Source: Bacteroidales bacterium (GTDB lineage Bacteria; Bacteroidota; Bacteroidia; Bacteroidales; UBA932). Taken from it: a stretch of 64,000 nt of DNA. The position numbers and the translations under genes are program-made. This document shows, piece after piece, positions 41,937 through 51,714 of this stretch. The DNA is taken from assembly GCA_022647615.1 (NCBI GenBank), contig JALCKZ010000001.1:422178-486177 (forward strand), read 5' to 3'. Under the pieces are notes generated by a model, which saw nothing but the letters and a program-made list of their open reading frames with translations, searched no databases and was not told the origin of the DNA. Each line of letters begins with the position of its first letter. Position 1 is the first letter of the stretch.

Positions 41937-43688
41937 ATGAGAATGAAGAAATTACAAATATTGCTCCCGATAGCACTTCTTTTTTTTGTAATGCTGGCCG
42001 CAGGCAGCAGCGCAGCGCAAGAGAAGAACACCTCCAAGAAGAACAACTCAGATACCTACATGATTTCAGCAGAACAGGCATATCTGAAGAATAACTTTAA
42101 AGAGGCAATGGCAAATTGTGTCTCCGCCCTGGAACAAAATCCAGAAAATGACGCAGCATATCATCTGATGGCAAAGATTTCACTGTCGCTGAATAAAATG
42201 GATGACGCTGAAAAATTTGTTAAGAAGGCCTATGATATTGATACATCAAACTATTACTACGCAACAGACCTTGCAGCCTCCTATTTGCAGAATAATAAAA
42301 TAGATGAGGCAAAAACCATATTTGAGAAACTGTCAAAAAAATATCCGGGAAAATCCGAGGTCTTTCTGAATCTTGTAAACATCTACTCCAAGACTGGAGA
42401 TTTTGATAAAGTATTTTCTGTCGCCGACAGATTGGAAAAAATAGCAGGTCCTAATGAGGTCTCCACAATGGCCCGCTTTAACGCATACTCTGCAAAACGC
42501 CAGTATCCGCAGGCAATCAAGTGCTTGCAGGATGCGGACGCCGTAAGTCCAAATCCAAGATATGAGGCTCTGCTGGGAGACATGAGCATGGACAGATATA
42601 ATGATACTTTGGCTCTAGGCTATTACAATAAGGCATTGGAACAAGATTCCGCTTATGCACCAGCACTTTTTGGAAAGGCGGAACTTTACAGATTAAGAAA
42701 TGACTTTCCCAATTTCTTCAAATTTTTAAATCCGTTTATGGCAAATAAGGAAATCAATCCAAAGATGAAGACAGATTACCTTAAACAGATTTTTAACAAC
42801 CCCGGATTTCTTACAAGATACAAGGAGCAAATGGCTGAATCCATGCAGATTATGGCAGAAGCAGACCCGGATGATTCCACCGGCAATCAGATTGCGGCCA
42901 TATACCTGGCCGGTGCGGGAAAAAGAGATGAAGCGCGCAAAATCCTGGAAAACAACATAAAATATTATCCGGATGATTACGGTACAAACATAGATTACAT
43001 GTCTTTTTTGTACAGTTCCGAGGATTGGAAAAGGCTGAAAAATTTTGGAGATTCCGCAGCAGTTAAATTCCCCGGAAAGACTGATATGCTGCAATTTAAA
43101 GGATTAGCCGAATATAATCTGAAACAGTATGATTCTGCTATTGCCACAATTTCACAAGTGGAAAAAATTTCTGCAGCAAAGAAAGATACGACGCTTCTGA
43201 TTAACGCCTATTCTTTGATTGGAGATTTATATCACCTTAAGAATCAAAATGAAGAGACGTATAAATACTACAAGAAAGTATTAAAGCTTAATCCAAAAGA
43301 GTCTCCGGTACTTAACAACTGGGCCTGGTACATTGCCACTTCAGACAAAAACGGCAACCTGGATAAAGCCCTTAAAATGAGCAAGATTACAATAGATAAT
43401 GAACCGGACAATGCCACTTATCTGGATACTTACGGATGGATTCTTTACTTGCAGGGGAACTATGCGGAGGCACGCAAACAGTTCCAGCATGCTCTGGCAT
43501 ACGGAGGTACAGATAATCCCGTGATGCTGGACCACTATTCAGAAGTTTTGTTTGCCCTTAAAGAGTATGACCTTGCTTTTCTTTACTGGGACAAGGCGCT
43601 GGAAGCTGCTAAGAGACAGGGAGATACTGAGCAGATAGAGAAACTGCAAAAAAAGATTGAGGTTAAAAAAGAAATGAGCAAAAAGTAA
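41937..43688 (+). CDS. Secreted tetratricopeptide-repeat protein
   Basis: About 583 residues. The start at MRMKKLQ gives a signal peptide (LLPIALLFFVMLAAGSSAAQ). TPR-like helical repeats run from about residue 40 to the end (AYLKNNFKEAMANCVSALEQNPENDAAYHLM and others). The final part has two further clear repeats (NWAWYIATSDKNGNLDKALKM and TYLDTYGWILYLQGNYAEARKQF). In related genomes a TPR protein of this kind precedes DUF4292 and M23 genes; here it is followed directly by the EnvC-like gene and DUF4292 is absent. An envelope scaffold role is inferred. Confidence 0.88.
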   Translation: MRMKKLQILLPIALLFFVMLAAGSSAAQEKNTSKKNNSDTYMISAEQAYLKNNFKEAMANCVSALEQNPENDAAYHLMAKISLSLNKMDDAEKFVKKAYDIDTSNYYYATDLAASYLQNNKIDEAKTIFEKLSKKYPGKSEVFLNLVNIYSKTGDFDKVFSVADRLEKIAGPNEVSTMARFNAYSAKRQYPQAIKCLQDADAVSPNPRYEALLGDMSMDRYNDTLALGYYNKALEQDSAYAPALFGKAELYRLRNDFPNFFKFLNPFMANKEINPKMKTDYLKQIFNNPGFLTRYKEQMAESMQIMAEADPDDSTGNQIAAIYLAGAGKRDEARKILENNIKYYPDDYGTNIDYMSFLYSSEDWKRLKNFGDSAAVKFPGKTDMLQFKGLAEYNLKQYDSAIATISQVEKISAAKKDTTLLINAYSLIGDLYHLKNQNEETYKYYKKVLKLNPKESPVLNNWAWYIATSDKNGNLDKALKMSKITIDNEPDNATYLDTYGWILYLQGNYAEARKQFQHALAYGGTDNPVMLDHYSEVLFALKEYDLAFLYWDKALEAAKRQGDTEQIEKLQKKIEVKKEMSKK

Positions 43689-43730
43689 TTGCTATTTTTG
43701 TCCCGACAGTTTTATCATTTAGAGAATATT

Positions 43731-45062
43731 TTGCAAAAGGCTTTTAATATATCATTACATCATTCAGTTTTTACGGTAGCATTTTTTACAATGCTGCTCT
43801 CCGCTTTTTTTGTTCTCTCATCACCCTATTCAGCATGCGCTCAAAATTCCTCCACTCAAAAATCTGTCGAGAGTAAAAAGGCGCAAATCAATAAATTGCA
43901 ACAAGATATAGAGTTTCTGGATAGGCAAATAGCGCAAACTCAAAAGAAGAGAAAGAACACGCTGGAGGAGCTTGCCCTAATAAAGAAAAAGGTGGAGACC
44001 AGGAAGTTGCTGATTGCACAGCTGGACAAAGAGATTGCAAGGCAGAGCGACGAGATTTACGGCAAGACCATTGAACTTGGTGTGACGCAAAGACACATGG
44101 ATACCCTTAAGATGTACTATAAAAGGATGATTATCAAGGCATACCGCAACAGGGACAGCCGTACTTGGTTCATGTATATTCTTGCCAGCAATAGTATTGA
44201 ACAGGGGTACAGGAGATGGAGCTATCTTAAAGACTATTCCAGGGCGCTGAATGATCAGGCCAAAAATTTAAAGGAAGTACAGAATAAAATTGCCGATGAG
44301 AGAAAAAATATCACTCACCTGCAGACAGAAAATATAAAGACGCAAAAGTCTAAGACAGAGGAGTATAACAAGTTCAAGACAGAGGAGCAAAAATCCAATG
44401 CGTATGCAAATTCCCTGGCCCGGCAACAGAAAAAATTCAGCGGTCAGCTTCAGCAAAAAAAGAGACAGGCGGCTCAACTTAACAGAGAAGTTCAGAGGAT
44501 GATTGCTGCGGCAATTGCGGCAGAGAGGAAAAAGGCGGCTAATTCTGCATCTTCATCTAGAAATACATCTACCAAGAAATCAACAAGTTCCTCATCAGAA
44601 AAGGCTGCTCCAATGACATATTCTGAGACACCTGAAAGCGCACAACTTTCCGGAGAATTCAGAAATAATCGCGGCAGACTTCCATGGCCTGTAAGAAGAG
44701 GCGTGATTACAGAGGGATACGGAGAACATAATGATAATACTGTAAAGGGAGGCGGACTTCCATTTAACAACGGTATAAATATCTCTGCACCAAGAGGATG
44801 CTCTATTCAATCAGTATTTGAGGGTACAGTAAAGCAAATAATAGTTATCCCGGGATACAGCCACTGCGTTCTTATTCAGCACGGCAATTATTTCACTTTC
44901 TATTGCAAGCTTGGAAGCGTTTCTGTTAGAGTTGGTCAGAAAGTCTCAACAGGACAAACAATCGGAACGCTGGACTCTTCTATGGAAGAATCCGTACTGC
45001 ACTTTGAACTTTGGGCCGGAACCCAGAAACAAAATCCCGAAAGCTGGCTTAAGAGATATTAA
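43731..45062 (+). CDS. EnvC-like murein hydrolase activator with degenerate LytM domain
   Basis: The start is uncertain: TTG at 43731 gives MQKAFN and a complete signal peptide ending YSACAQ, ATG at 43791 also lies in frame, and a TTG at 43689 abuts the previous stop. The mature protein has a long coiled coil (about residues 40-265), a Ser/Thr-rich linker, then a LytM/M23 domain. The usual zinc-site motif GIDI with its His and Asp ligands reads NNGINIS, so the site is probably non-functional. EnvC-type proteins with such lost sites activate amidases rather than cut peptidoglycan themselves. A copy of the 9-mer at 43701 lies before the chosen start. Confidence 0.85.
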   Translation: MQKAFNISLHHSVFTVAFFTMLLSAFFVLSSPYSACAQNSSTQKSVESKKAQINKLQQDIEFLDRQIAQTQKKRKNTLEELALIKKKVETRKLLIAQLDKEIARQSDEIYGKTIELGVTQRHMDTLKMYYKRMIIKAYRNRDSRTWFMYILASNSIEQGYRRWSYLKDYSRALNDQAKNLKEVQNKIADERKNITHLQTENIKTQKSKTEEYNKFKTEEQKSNAYANSLARQQKKFSGQLQQKKRQAAQLNREVQRMIAAAIAAERKKAANSASSSRNTSTKKSTSSSSEKAAPMTYSETPESAQLSGEFRNNRGRLPWPVRRGVITEGYGEHNDNTVKGGGLPFNNGINISAPRGCSIQSVFEGTVKQIIVIPGYSHCVLIQHGNYFTFYCKLGSVSVRVGQKVSTGQTIGTLDSSMEESVLHFELWAGTQKQNPESWLKRY

Positions 45063-45082
45063 ATCTACTGCAAATCAGATAA

Positions 45083-45697
45083 TTAAAACAATCCGTGCAG
45101 TTCTGCTCCTATTGAGTCTATAACAGAACTTAAATCCTTTGGATTATTCTCAAAGTCTAATTTATCCACATCAATGATTAGCTTTTTGCCATCTGTGTAC
45201 TCAGTTATCCAAGCCTCATACAAATCATTCAATCCCTTTAGATAATCCAGGCGGATTCCCTCTTCATACTCTCTGCCGCGCTTCTGGATATTTCCAACAA
45301 GGTGCTCAATGGATGAACGGAGATAAATCATTAAATCCGGTGGTTTTACAAGAGAAATCATAAGAGAAAATAAGTCTTTGTAATTCTCATAATCTCTTGT
45401 GCTCATAAGTCCCATCTTGTGCAAGTTTGGAGCAAAAACGCAGGAATCTTCATAGATGGTTCTGTCTTGTATTACGTTCTCATTAGAACGATTGATATTT
45501 ACAACTTCTTTGAATCTTTTATTGAGAAAATAAATCTGCAGGTTAAAGGACCAGCGTTGCATATCCTTGTAAAAATCTGCCAGATAAGGGTTATCATCTA
45601 CCGGCTCAAATCTTGGAGTCCAATTAATGCTCTTTGCCAAAAGTCTGGTAAGGGTGGTTTTGCCGCTACCAATATTTCCCGCTATTCCAATATGCAT
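45083..45697 (-). CDS. Deoxynucleoside kinase (dAK/dGK type)
   Basis: The 204-residue protein phosphorylates deoxynucleosides. It shows the P-loop GNIGSGKTTL at residue 7, EPVDDNPYL with the acidic nucleoside-binding site, the DRS/DRT-type motif (QDRTIYEDSCVFA) and a lid segment rich in Arg (KRGREYEEG). Convergent on the EnvC-like gene and divergent from pcm. Its exact nucleoside preference cannot be read from sequence alone. Confidence 0.9.
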   Translation of the reverse strand: MHIGIAGNIGSGKTTLTRLLAKSINWTPRFEPVDDNPYLADFYKDMQRWSFNLQIYFLNKRFKEVVNINRSNENVIQDRTIYEDSCVFAPNLHKMGLMSTRDYENYKDLFSLMISLVKPPDLMIYLRSSIEHLVGNIQKRGREYEEGIRLDYLKGLNDLYEAWITEYTDGKKLIIDVDKLDFENNPKDLSSVIDSIGAELHGLF

Positions 45698-45738
45698 ATT
45701 AAAAAAGTTTAAGTAGAGAACCGATATAGATTCTTCTA

Positions 45739-45746
45739 CAAAAGTA
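45739..45746 (-). promoter_or_regulatory. -7 element of the deoxynucleoside kinase gene
   Basis: Minus-strand TACTTTTG matches TANNTTTG exactly and lies 41 nt before the ATG. It is 14 bases from the opposing -7 box of pcm. Confidence 0.48.
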
Positions 45747-45759
45747 AGAATATTTCTTG

Positions 45760-45767
45760 TAATTTTG
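45760..45767 (+). promoter_or_regulatory. -7 element of pcm, implying a leaderless transcript
   Basis: TAATTTTG matches TANNTTTG exactly and ends 4 nt before the pcm ATG, so the transcript would begin at or near the start codon. No TTTG lies 19 nt upstream. Confidence 0.48.
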
Positions 45768-45771
45768 TCAA

Positions 45772-46428
45772 ATGCTAAATTCAGAACTGGACCCGCTTAT
45801 TCAAAAGGGAAGAAGGAAGAAACTTGTTGAGGAGCTTGCCAAATGTAAAATGTTTGGCAGCAGGGTTTTACGTGCAATTGGCGCCGTGCCCCGCCATATT
45901 TTCATAGAGAAAGGGATGGAGGAATTTGCATATAAAAACATCAGGGTGGAAATTGGAGAAAAACAAACTATTTCCCAGCCCTCCACGGTTGCGCTGGAAA
46001 CAGAGCTGCTGGATGTTAAAAGCGGAGATAAGATACTGGAGATTGGAACCGGGTGCGGTTATCAGACAGCTATCTTGTTTTATTTAGGTGCGAACGTTTA
46101 CTCAATTGAGAGACAAAAAGAGCTCTTCCTGCAGGCACAAATAAATCTGCAGAAAATTGAATACACAAAACCCAAGCTTTTCTGGGGCGACGGATTTAAA
46201 GGACTGCCGCAATTTGCTCCGTTTGACGGAATTATAGTTACCTGCGGCGCGCCCGAAATACCTAACAGTCTCTTGCTTCAGCTAAAAATAGGCGGAAGAA
46301 TTGTAATACCTGTCGGCGAGAAAGAACAAGAAATGCTGCTGATAACAAGAAAAAATAAAATAGATTTTGAGAAGAAATCTTTTGGCGCAGCCAGTTTTGT
46401 TCCAATGCTGCATGGAGTAAAGAAATAA
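45772..46428 (+). CDS. pcm: Protein-L-isoaspartate O-methyltransferase
   Basis: This 218-residue SAM enzyme repairs isoaspartyl sites in aged proteins. Motif I of the SAM site is DKILEIGTGCGYQTAIL, preceded by the family-specific QTISQPSTVALETELL. DGIIVTCGAPEIP and IVIPVG close the domain. It leads a short operon with the MBL-fold hydrolase and uvrA. Confidence 0.93.
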   Translation: MLNSELDPLIQKGRRKKLVEELAKCKMFGSRVLRAIGAVPRHIFIEKGMEEFAYKNIRVEIGEKQTISQPSTVALETELLDVKSGDKILEIGTGCGYQTAILFYLGANVYSIERQKELFLQAQINLQKIEYTKPKLFWGDGFKGLPQFAPFDGIIVTCGAPEIPNSLLLQLKIGGRIVIPVGEKEQEMLLITRKNKIDFEKKSFGAASFVPMLHGVKK

Positions 46429-46439
46429 ATTATTAGAAT

Positions 46440-47090
46440 ATGATAAAGGTTAAACAGTTTTATTTGAACGAGTTGCGGGAGTGCTGCTATATCCTTTCCG
46501 ACGAGACTAAAGAGTGTGTAATTGTGGACCCGGGCATTAGCTCTCAAAGCGAGGAAGACCGGATTGTGAAATATATTTCTTCTGAAGATTTAAAGCCCGT
46601 TAAAACAATTTGCACTCACGGACATTTTGACCATGTAATGGGAACCTCTTTTATAAAAGAGAAATACAATACCCCTTTGTACCTGAATCCCAAGGATAAA
46701 CACAGGCTGGAGAGCGCTCAAAAAGATTGTCTTATGTTTGGATATAAGATTGAGCAGCCGCCGTTTGATACATTGGATATTAAAGAGGGTGAGGATATTA
46801 CATTTGGAAAATCTGTGCTTAAAGTATTTGCCACGCCGGGACATACGCACGGCAGCGTATGTTTTTACTCCCCGACAGATAAATTTGTCCTTACGGGAGA
46901 CACGCTGTTTGCGGGGAGTTGCGGAAGAACGGATTTGCCTGAGGGTGATGATGAAGCAATGGCCTCCAGCCTTAGCAAAATTGCAAAGGAAATTCCGGCG
47001 GACTGCATTGTCTACCCTGGGCACGGCCCAAATTCAACCATGAAAGATGAACTGCAGTTTAATCCTTTTTTAAGAGATAAGGGCTTTTAA
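46440..47090 (+). CDS. MBL-fold hydrolase, glyoxalase II-like
   Basis: 216 residues with the complete dinuclear metal site: THGHFDH near residue 59, ATPGHTHGS, LTGDTLF and YPGHGPNST. The layout is that of the small hydroxyacylglutathione-hydrolase-like group common in anaerobes; the substrate is unknown. It is 11 nt behind pcm and 15 nt ahead of uvrA. Confidence 0.9.
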   Translation: MIKVKQFYLNELRECCYILSDETKECVIVDPGISSQSEEDRIVKYISSEDLKPVKTICTHGHFDHVMGTSFIKEKYNTPLYLNPKDKHRLESAQKDCLMFGYKIEQPPFDTLDIKEGEDITFGKSVLKVFATPGHTHGSVCFYSPTDKFVLTGDTLFAGSCGRTDLPEGDDEAMASSLSKIAKEIPADCIVYPGHGPNSTMKDELQFNPFLRDKGF

Positions 47091-47105
47091 TTTTAAGGAA
47101 CCATT

Positions 47106-49952
47106 TTGGATAAAATAGAAATCATAGGGGCCAACGAACACAACCTTAAAAACGTAAGTGTTACTATTCCGCGCGGGAAATACGTGGTAATCACCGGATT
47201 ATCAGGCAGCGGGAAATCTTCCCTTGCGTTTGATACAATTTATGCAGAGGGGCAGCGCCGTTATATGGAGACGCTCTCCGCTTATGCAAGGCAGTTTATA
47301 GGTATCCTGGAAAAGCCTAATGTGGAGAGCATTACGGGGTTAAGCCCAATAATAGCAATAGAGCAGAAAACTACGGGAAACAATCCCCGCTCAACTGTCG
47401 GGACCATAACGGAAGTCTATGACTTCCTCCGTTTGCTCTATGCCAGAGCCTCTTACGCATACTCCCCCTCTACGGGCAAGAGAATGATAAAATATACAAG
47501 CGACCAAATAACACAGCTGATTATTAAGGAGTATAACGGAGAGAAATGCTTGCTGCTTGCGCCGCTTGTAGTGGGAAGAAAAGGACACTATAAAGATTTG
47601 TTTGACAGTTTGTTGCGCAAAGGATACCAGCAGGTTAGAATTGACGGAAAAATCAGGGAGGTGGCAGATGTCAAGCCATTGGACAGATATAAAATCCACT
47701 TCATTGATTTGGTTGTTGATAAGCTGATTCCGTCGGAGACAGATTATAAAAGGATCTACGAGTCTGTCAATAACGCACTTGAAAGGGGAAAGGGAACTAT
47801 CGCGATACTAAAACTTTCAGACGCAGAGAATAAAAGCAGCGCCTCTGAACTGGATAAAGATTTGAGATTTTTCAGCCAGCATCTGATGGATGCAGATACC
47901 GGATTTTCTTTGCCGGAGCCGGCGCCGTTTACGTTTTCATTCAACTCTCCGCAGGGAGCCTGCCCGCGCTGCAAAGGCCTTGGATATATCTCACAATTAG
48001 ATATTTCCAAGATTATTCCTAATCCTCACAAGTCAATAAATGCGGGAGGTATTTTGCCGCTTGGCAGCTATAGAGATTCCAACAATTTCCGCATTCTGGA
48101 GAGCATGGCAAAGAAGTATGATTTCTCTCTTAACACGCAAATCAGGAACCTGCCGGAAGATATTCTCAATATGATTATCTATGGGACTGATGAATTGTTC
48201 AGAGTCAATCTTGCAGACGGAACTCTGCTTGCTCCGTTCCCCGGAATTGTCTCAAAATTAGAGCAAAAAGAGGATGAGGATGATATCAGCGTACGCAAGG
48301 AGAGATTTATAGAAGAGACAGTATGTCCGGAATGTAACGGAACAAGATTAAAAAAAGAGGCTCTCTATTTTAAGATAGATGAGAAAAATATTGCGGAAGT
48401 CTCTGCAATGGACATAGATACGCTGGCGGAATGGATAAAGAGCTTGCCGGAAAAACTGGACAAAAAACAAAACCTGATTGCTCGCGATGTTTTAAAAGAG
48501 CTCAATGACAGGATTGGTTTTTTGCAGGCCGTAGGATTAAATTATCTCTCTCTCGACAGGGCAACAAGAACGCTCAGCGGAGGTGAGAGTCAAAGAATTA
48601 GGCTTGCAACTCAAATCGGCAGCAAGCTTGTGAATGTGCTATATATTTTGGATGAGCCAAGCATAGGACTGCATCAGAGGGATAACATAAAACTTATCAA
48701 TTCACTTAAGCAATTAAGAGATGAGGGGAATTCCGTAATGGTGGTTGAACATGATTTGGAGACAATGCTAAGCGCAGATTGGCTGATTGATTTAGGGCCC
48801 GGAGCAGGTAGCAGAGGAGGAGAACTTTTGTTTAGCGGCACTCCCGGAGAACTAATGAAAATGCCACTTGCAAAGATTAAAGAGATGCACAGCTATACGG
48901 CTGATTACCTGAGAGGTATAAAAAAGATAGAAGTGCCGTCGGAGAGACGCAAGGGCAACGGAAAATTTCTAAAGTTATACGGAGCAACGGGCAATAATTT
49001 AAAGGGCGCAAACCTTACCCTTCCGCTTGGTTGTCTGATTGGTGTGAGCGGAGTAAGCGGCAGCGGAAAATCTTCTTTGGTTAATGAGACTCTAATGCCA
49101 ATATTGAGCAAATATTTTTACCGCTCTTTAATGACGCCGCTACCTTATCAGAAAATTGAAGGGATAGAAAACATTGATAAGCTGATAGTTGTAGACCAGA
49201 GCCCAATTGGCAGGACACCGCGCAGCAATCCGGCAACCTACACAAATGTATTCTCCGATATTAGGAAACTTTTTGAAAAAACGCCCGATGCTCAGATAAG
49301 AGGATTTAAGGCGGGGAGATTTTCATTCAACGTAAAAGGCGGCAGATGTGAAACTTGCAAAGGAGCAGGAGTAGAAACAATTGAGATGAATTATCTGCCT
49401 AGCGTTTATGTTACATGCAAAGAGTGTAACGGAAAAAGATATAACGCAGAAACTTTGGAGGTAAAATACAAGGGGAAGAGTATTAATGATGTGCTGGAAA
49501 TGACTATCTCCCAGGCAGTTGAATTCTTTGAACACATTCCTTCCATTGTACCAAAACTTAAAGCTCTGGAGGATGTGGGTCTTGGCTATGTAAAACTTGG
49601 GCAGCCTTCTACCACTTTAAGCGGCGGAGAGAGCCAAAGAGTAAAATTGGCTACAGAACTATCCAAAAGGGAGACAGGAAGTTCCCTTTATATCCTGGAT
49701 GAGCCAACAACTGGCTTGCATTTTGAGGACATAAAGGTTCTGCTTGGAGTACTGCAGAAAATTGTGGACAAAGGAAATACCGTCGTGATTATAGAGCATA
49801 ACCTTGATATTTTAAAATCAGTTGATTGGCTGATAGATATGGGGCCGGAAGGAGGACGCGGCGGCGGAAAAATAATTGCAGAGGGAACACCAGAGCAGGT
49901 GGCAAAAGACAAAATTTCTTATACGGGAAAATATCTTAAAGAGATTTTATAA
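47106..49952 (+). CDS. uvrA: Excinuclease ABC subunit UvrA
   Basis: UvrA recognises damage for nucleotide excision repair. The protein has 948 residues (usual about 940) and starts with TTG (MDKIEIIGANEHNLKNV). Two ABC cassettes are present: Walker A GLSGSGKS near residue 35 and GVSGSGKS near residue 650, each with an LSGGESQR signature. The zinc modules CPRCKGLGY and CETCKGAGVE...CKECNGKRY are intact. A 9-mer copy encodes TVG. It is the third gene of the pcm operon. Confidence 0.97.
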   Translation: MDKIEIIGANEHNLKNVSVTIPRGKYVVITGLSGSGKSSLAFDTIYAEGQRRYMETLSAYARQFIGILEKPNVESITGLSPIIAIEQKTTGNNPRSTVGTITEVYDFLRLLYARASYAYSPSTGKRMIKYTSDQITQLIIKEYNGEKCLLLAPLVVGRKGHYKDLFDSLLRKGYQQVRIDGKIREVADVKPLDRYKIHFIDLVVDKLIPSETDYKRIYESVNNALERGKGTIAILKLSDAENKSSASELDKDLRFFSQHLMDADTGFSLPEPAPFTFSFNSPQGACPRCKGLGYISQLDISKIIPNPHKSINAGGILPLGSYRDSNNFRILESMAKKYDFSLNTQIRNLPEDILNMIIYGTDELFRVNLADGTLLAPFPGIVSKLEQKEDEDDISVRKERFIEETVCPECNGTRLKKEALYFKIDEKNIAEVSAMDIDTLAEWIKSLPEKLDKKQNLIARDVLKELNDRIGFLQAVGLNYLSLDRATRTLSGGESQRIRLATQIGSKLVNVLYILDEPSIGLHQRDNIKLINSLKQLRDEGNSVMVVEHDLETMLSADWLIDLGPGAGSRGGELLFSGTPGELMKMPLAKIKEMHSYTADYLRGIKKIEVPSERRKGNGKFLKLYGATGNNLKGANLTLPLGCLIGVSGVSGSGKSSLVNETLMPILSKYFYRSLMTPLPYQKIEGIENIDKLIVVDQSPIGRTPRSNPATYTNVFSDIRKLFEKTPDAQIRGFKAGRFSFNVKGGRCETCKGAGVETIEMNYLPSVYVTCKECNGKRYNAETLEVKYKGKSINDVLEMTISQAVEFFEHIPSIVPKLKALEDVGLGYVKLGQPSTTLSGGESQRVKLATELSKRETGSSLYILDEPTTGLHFEDIKVLLGVLQKIVDKGNTVVIIEHNLDILKSVDWLIDMGPEGGRGGGKIIAEGTPEQVAKDKISYTGKYLKEIL

Positions 49953-50022
49953 ATTTGAAAACCAATCCAATACGGCATCTGGAAATTAAAGTTTGGTAGA
50001 AGTTGATATAAAGTATTTAAAG

Positions 50023-51714
50023 ATGGATAAATTGAGAATTTTCTGTAAAAACACAAATGAAAATTACAGCATAAAACCGGGAACTACTATTAAAGATTTC
50101 TTAAAAGAAATTAAATACAAAGAGGGAGAACACCGCGTACTTGCCGCCTATCTTAACAACCAGCTTAAAGAGCTGAGCACGGAGATATACATGGCTTCAA
50201 CCCTTGAATTTCTGGATATTACAACAGGAGACGGAAGGAGAACCTATGTGCGTTCTTTAAGTTTTTTGCTGCAGCGCGCCGTTTATGATTTATATCCAGA
50301 TTGTATTTTAAGTTTGGATTACACCCTGCCAAACGGACTATACGGAGAGCTGAGAGATAAAAAAGATTTCTCCGTCACCGTACCCGTTACTGAGCTTGAT
50401 ATCAACAAACTGCTGGACAGGATGGCAGAACTTGTAAAGAAAAATTTTCTATTTATTAAGACTAAAATTCCCACAAATGAAGCGCAGGCGCTTTTTGAAT
50501 CTCACGGACAAACCAGCAAATCAAGACTGCTGAAATCTATTGGGAAATTCTTTTCACATGTCTATTACTTAGATGGTTACGGAGACAACTTCTATGGTCC
50601 GCTTGTATACTCCACGGGATACCTGACAGCGTATAATCTGATAAAATACAATGACGGTTTCTGTCTGCAGGCACCTGTTCCATACCCTCCTTATGATATG
50701 CCGCACGTTAAATTCCAGGATAAGCTTTTTGAAATTTTCAAAGAGAACAGAGACTGGTGCGAGATTACCGGGGCAAAAGATATGGGCTCCATAAATCAAG
50801 GGATTCTGAACGGATATGCAAGAAACATTATCCAAGTTTCAGAGGCTCTGCATGAGCGTAAATTTGCAATCATTGCGGATAAAATTTATCAAAGAAAAGA
50901 TAAAGTAAAACTGGTGCTTATTGCCGGACCGTCCAGCAGCGGCAAGACAACTTCATCTAAACGTATTGCTCTGCAACTTAAGGTATTAGGACTTAATCCT
51001 ATTATCATCTCCATGGATGATTATTTTGTAGACAGAGAGCATACCCCTAAAGATGAGAACGGAAATTATGATTTTGAATCTGTCAATGCACTGGATTTGG
51101 AACTGCTAAACAAGCAGCTTAACCAGCTCTTTAACGGAGAGGAAATCACTCTGCCAAAGTTTGATTTTGAGGCAGGATACGGCACGATGACCGGAGCTAA
51201 AATTAGAATGAACGGCGGAGATATATTAGTCATGGAGGGGATTCACGCTCTTAATCCAACATTAACGGAGAAAATTGCGCCGGAGAAAAAGTTCAAAGTA
51301 TACGCCTCTGCATTAACCTCACTGTCAATTGATGAGAACAATTCACTCTCAACTACAGACGCACGTCTTTTAAGAAGAATGGTCAGAGATAATAACTTCC
51401 GCGGCATTACCGCAGAGGAGACAATTTTAAGATGGAAAAGCGTTGTTGCGGGAGGAAACAAAAACATTTTCCCCTATCAGGAAAATGCAGACATAATGTT
51501 CAACTCATATTTGATATATGAACTTCCAATGTTGAAATTCTACGCTGAGCCGCTGCTAAGAAGAATCTCACCCCTTTCTCCTGCATACGCGGAGAGCCTG
51601 AGACTCATCAAGTTCCTGTCTTACGTGGTAGAAATAAACTTTAAAGAACAAGCTGCAATTCCGCCAACATCCATCATGCGTGAATTCATCGGCGGCAGCT
51701 CTTTTAAGTATTAA
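50023..51714 (+). CDS. Nucleoside (uridine) kinase-like protein with N-terminal TGS/threonyl-tRNA-synthetase-like region
   Basis: About 563 residues; I start at the ATG giving MDKLRIFCK, since a TTG ten codons upstream adds nothing conserved. Residues 1-70 form a TGS-like module (IKPGTTIKDFLKEI); the next part resembles the second additional domain of ThrRS. The C-terminal part is a P-loop kinase: LVLIAGPSSSGKTTSSKRIA, then IISMDDYFVDR, FDFEAGYG and MEGIHALN. This fusion is widespread in Bacteroidota and Clostridia and is usually called nucleoside or uridine kinase. Its true substrate is not known to me. Confidence 0.88.
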   Translation: MDKLRIFCKNTNENYSIKPGTTIKDFLKEIKYKEGEHRVLAAYLNNQLKELSTEIYMASTLEFLDITTGDGRRTYVRSLSFLLQRAVYDLYPDCILSLDYTLPNGLYGELRDKKDFSVTVPVTELDINKLLDRMAELVKKNFLFIKTKIPTNEAQALFESHGQTSKSRLLKSIGKFFSHVYYLDGYGDNFYGPLVYSTGYLTAYNLIKYNDGFCLQAPVPYPPYDMPHVKFQDKLFEIFKENRDWCEITGAKDMGSINQGILNGYARNIIQVSEALHERKFAIIADKIYQRKDKVKLVLIAGPSSSGKTTSSKRIALQLKVLGLNPIIISMDDYFVDREHTPKDENGNYDFESVNALDLELLNKQLNQLFNGEEITLPKFDFEAGYGTMTGAKIRMNGGDILVMEGIHALNPTLTEKIAPEKKFKVYASALTSLSIDENNSLSTTDARLLRRMVRDNNFRGITAEETILRWKSVVAGGNKNIFPYQENADIMFNSYLIYELPMLKFYAEPLLRRISPLSPAYAESLRLIKFLSYVVEINFKEQAAIPPTSIMREFIGGSSFKY

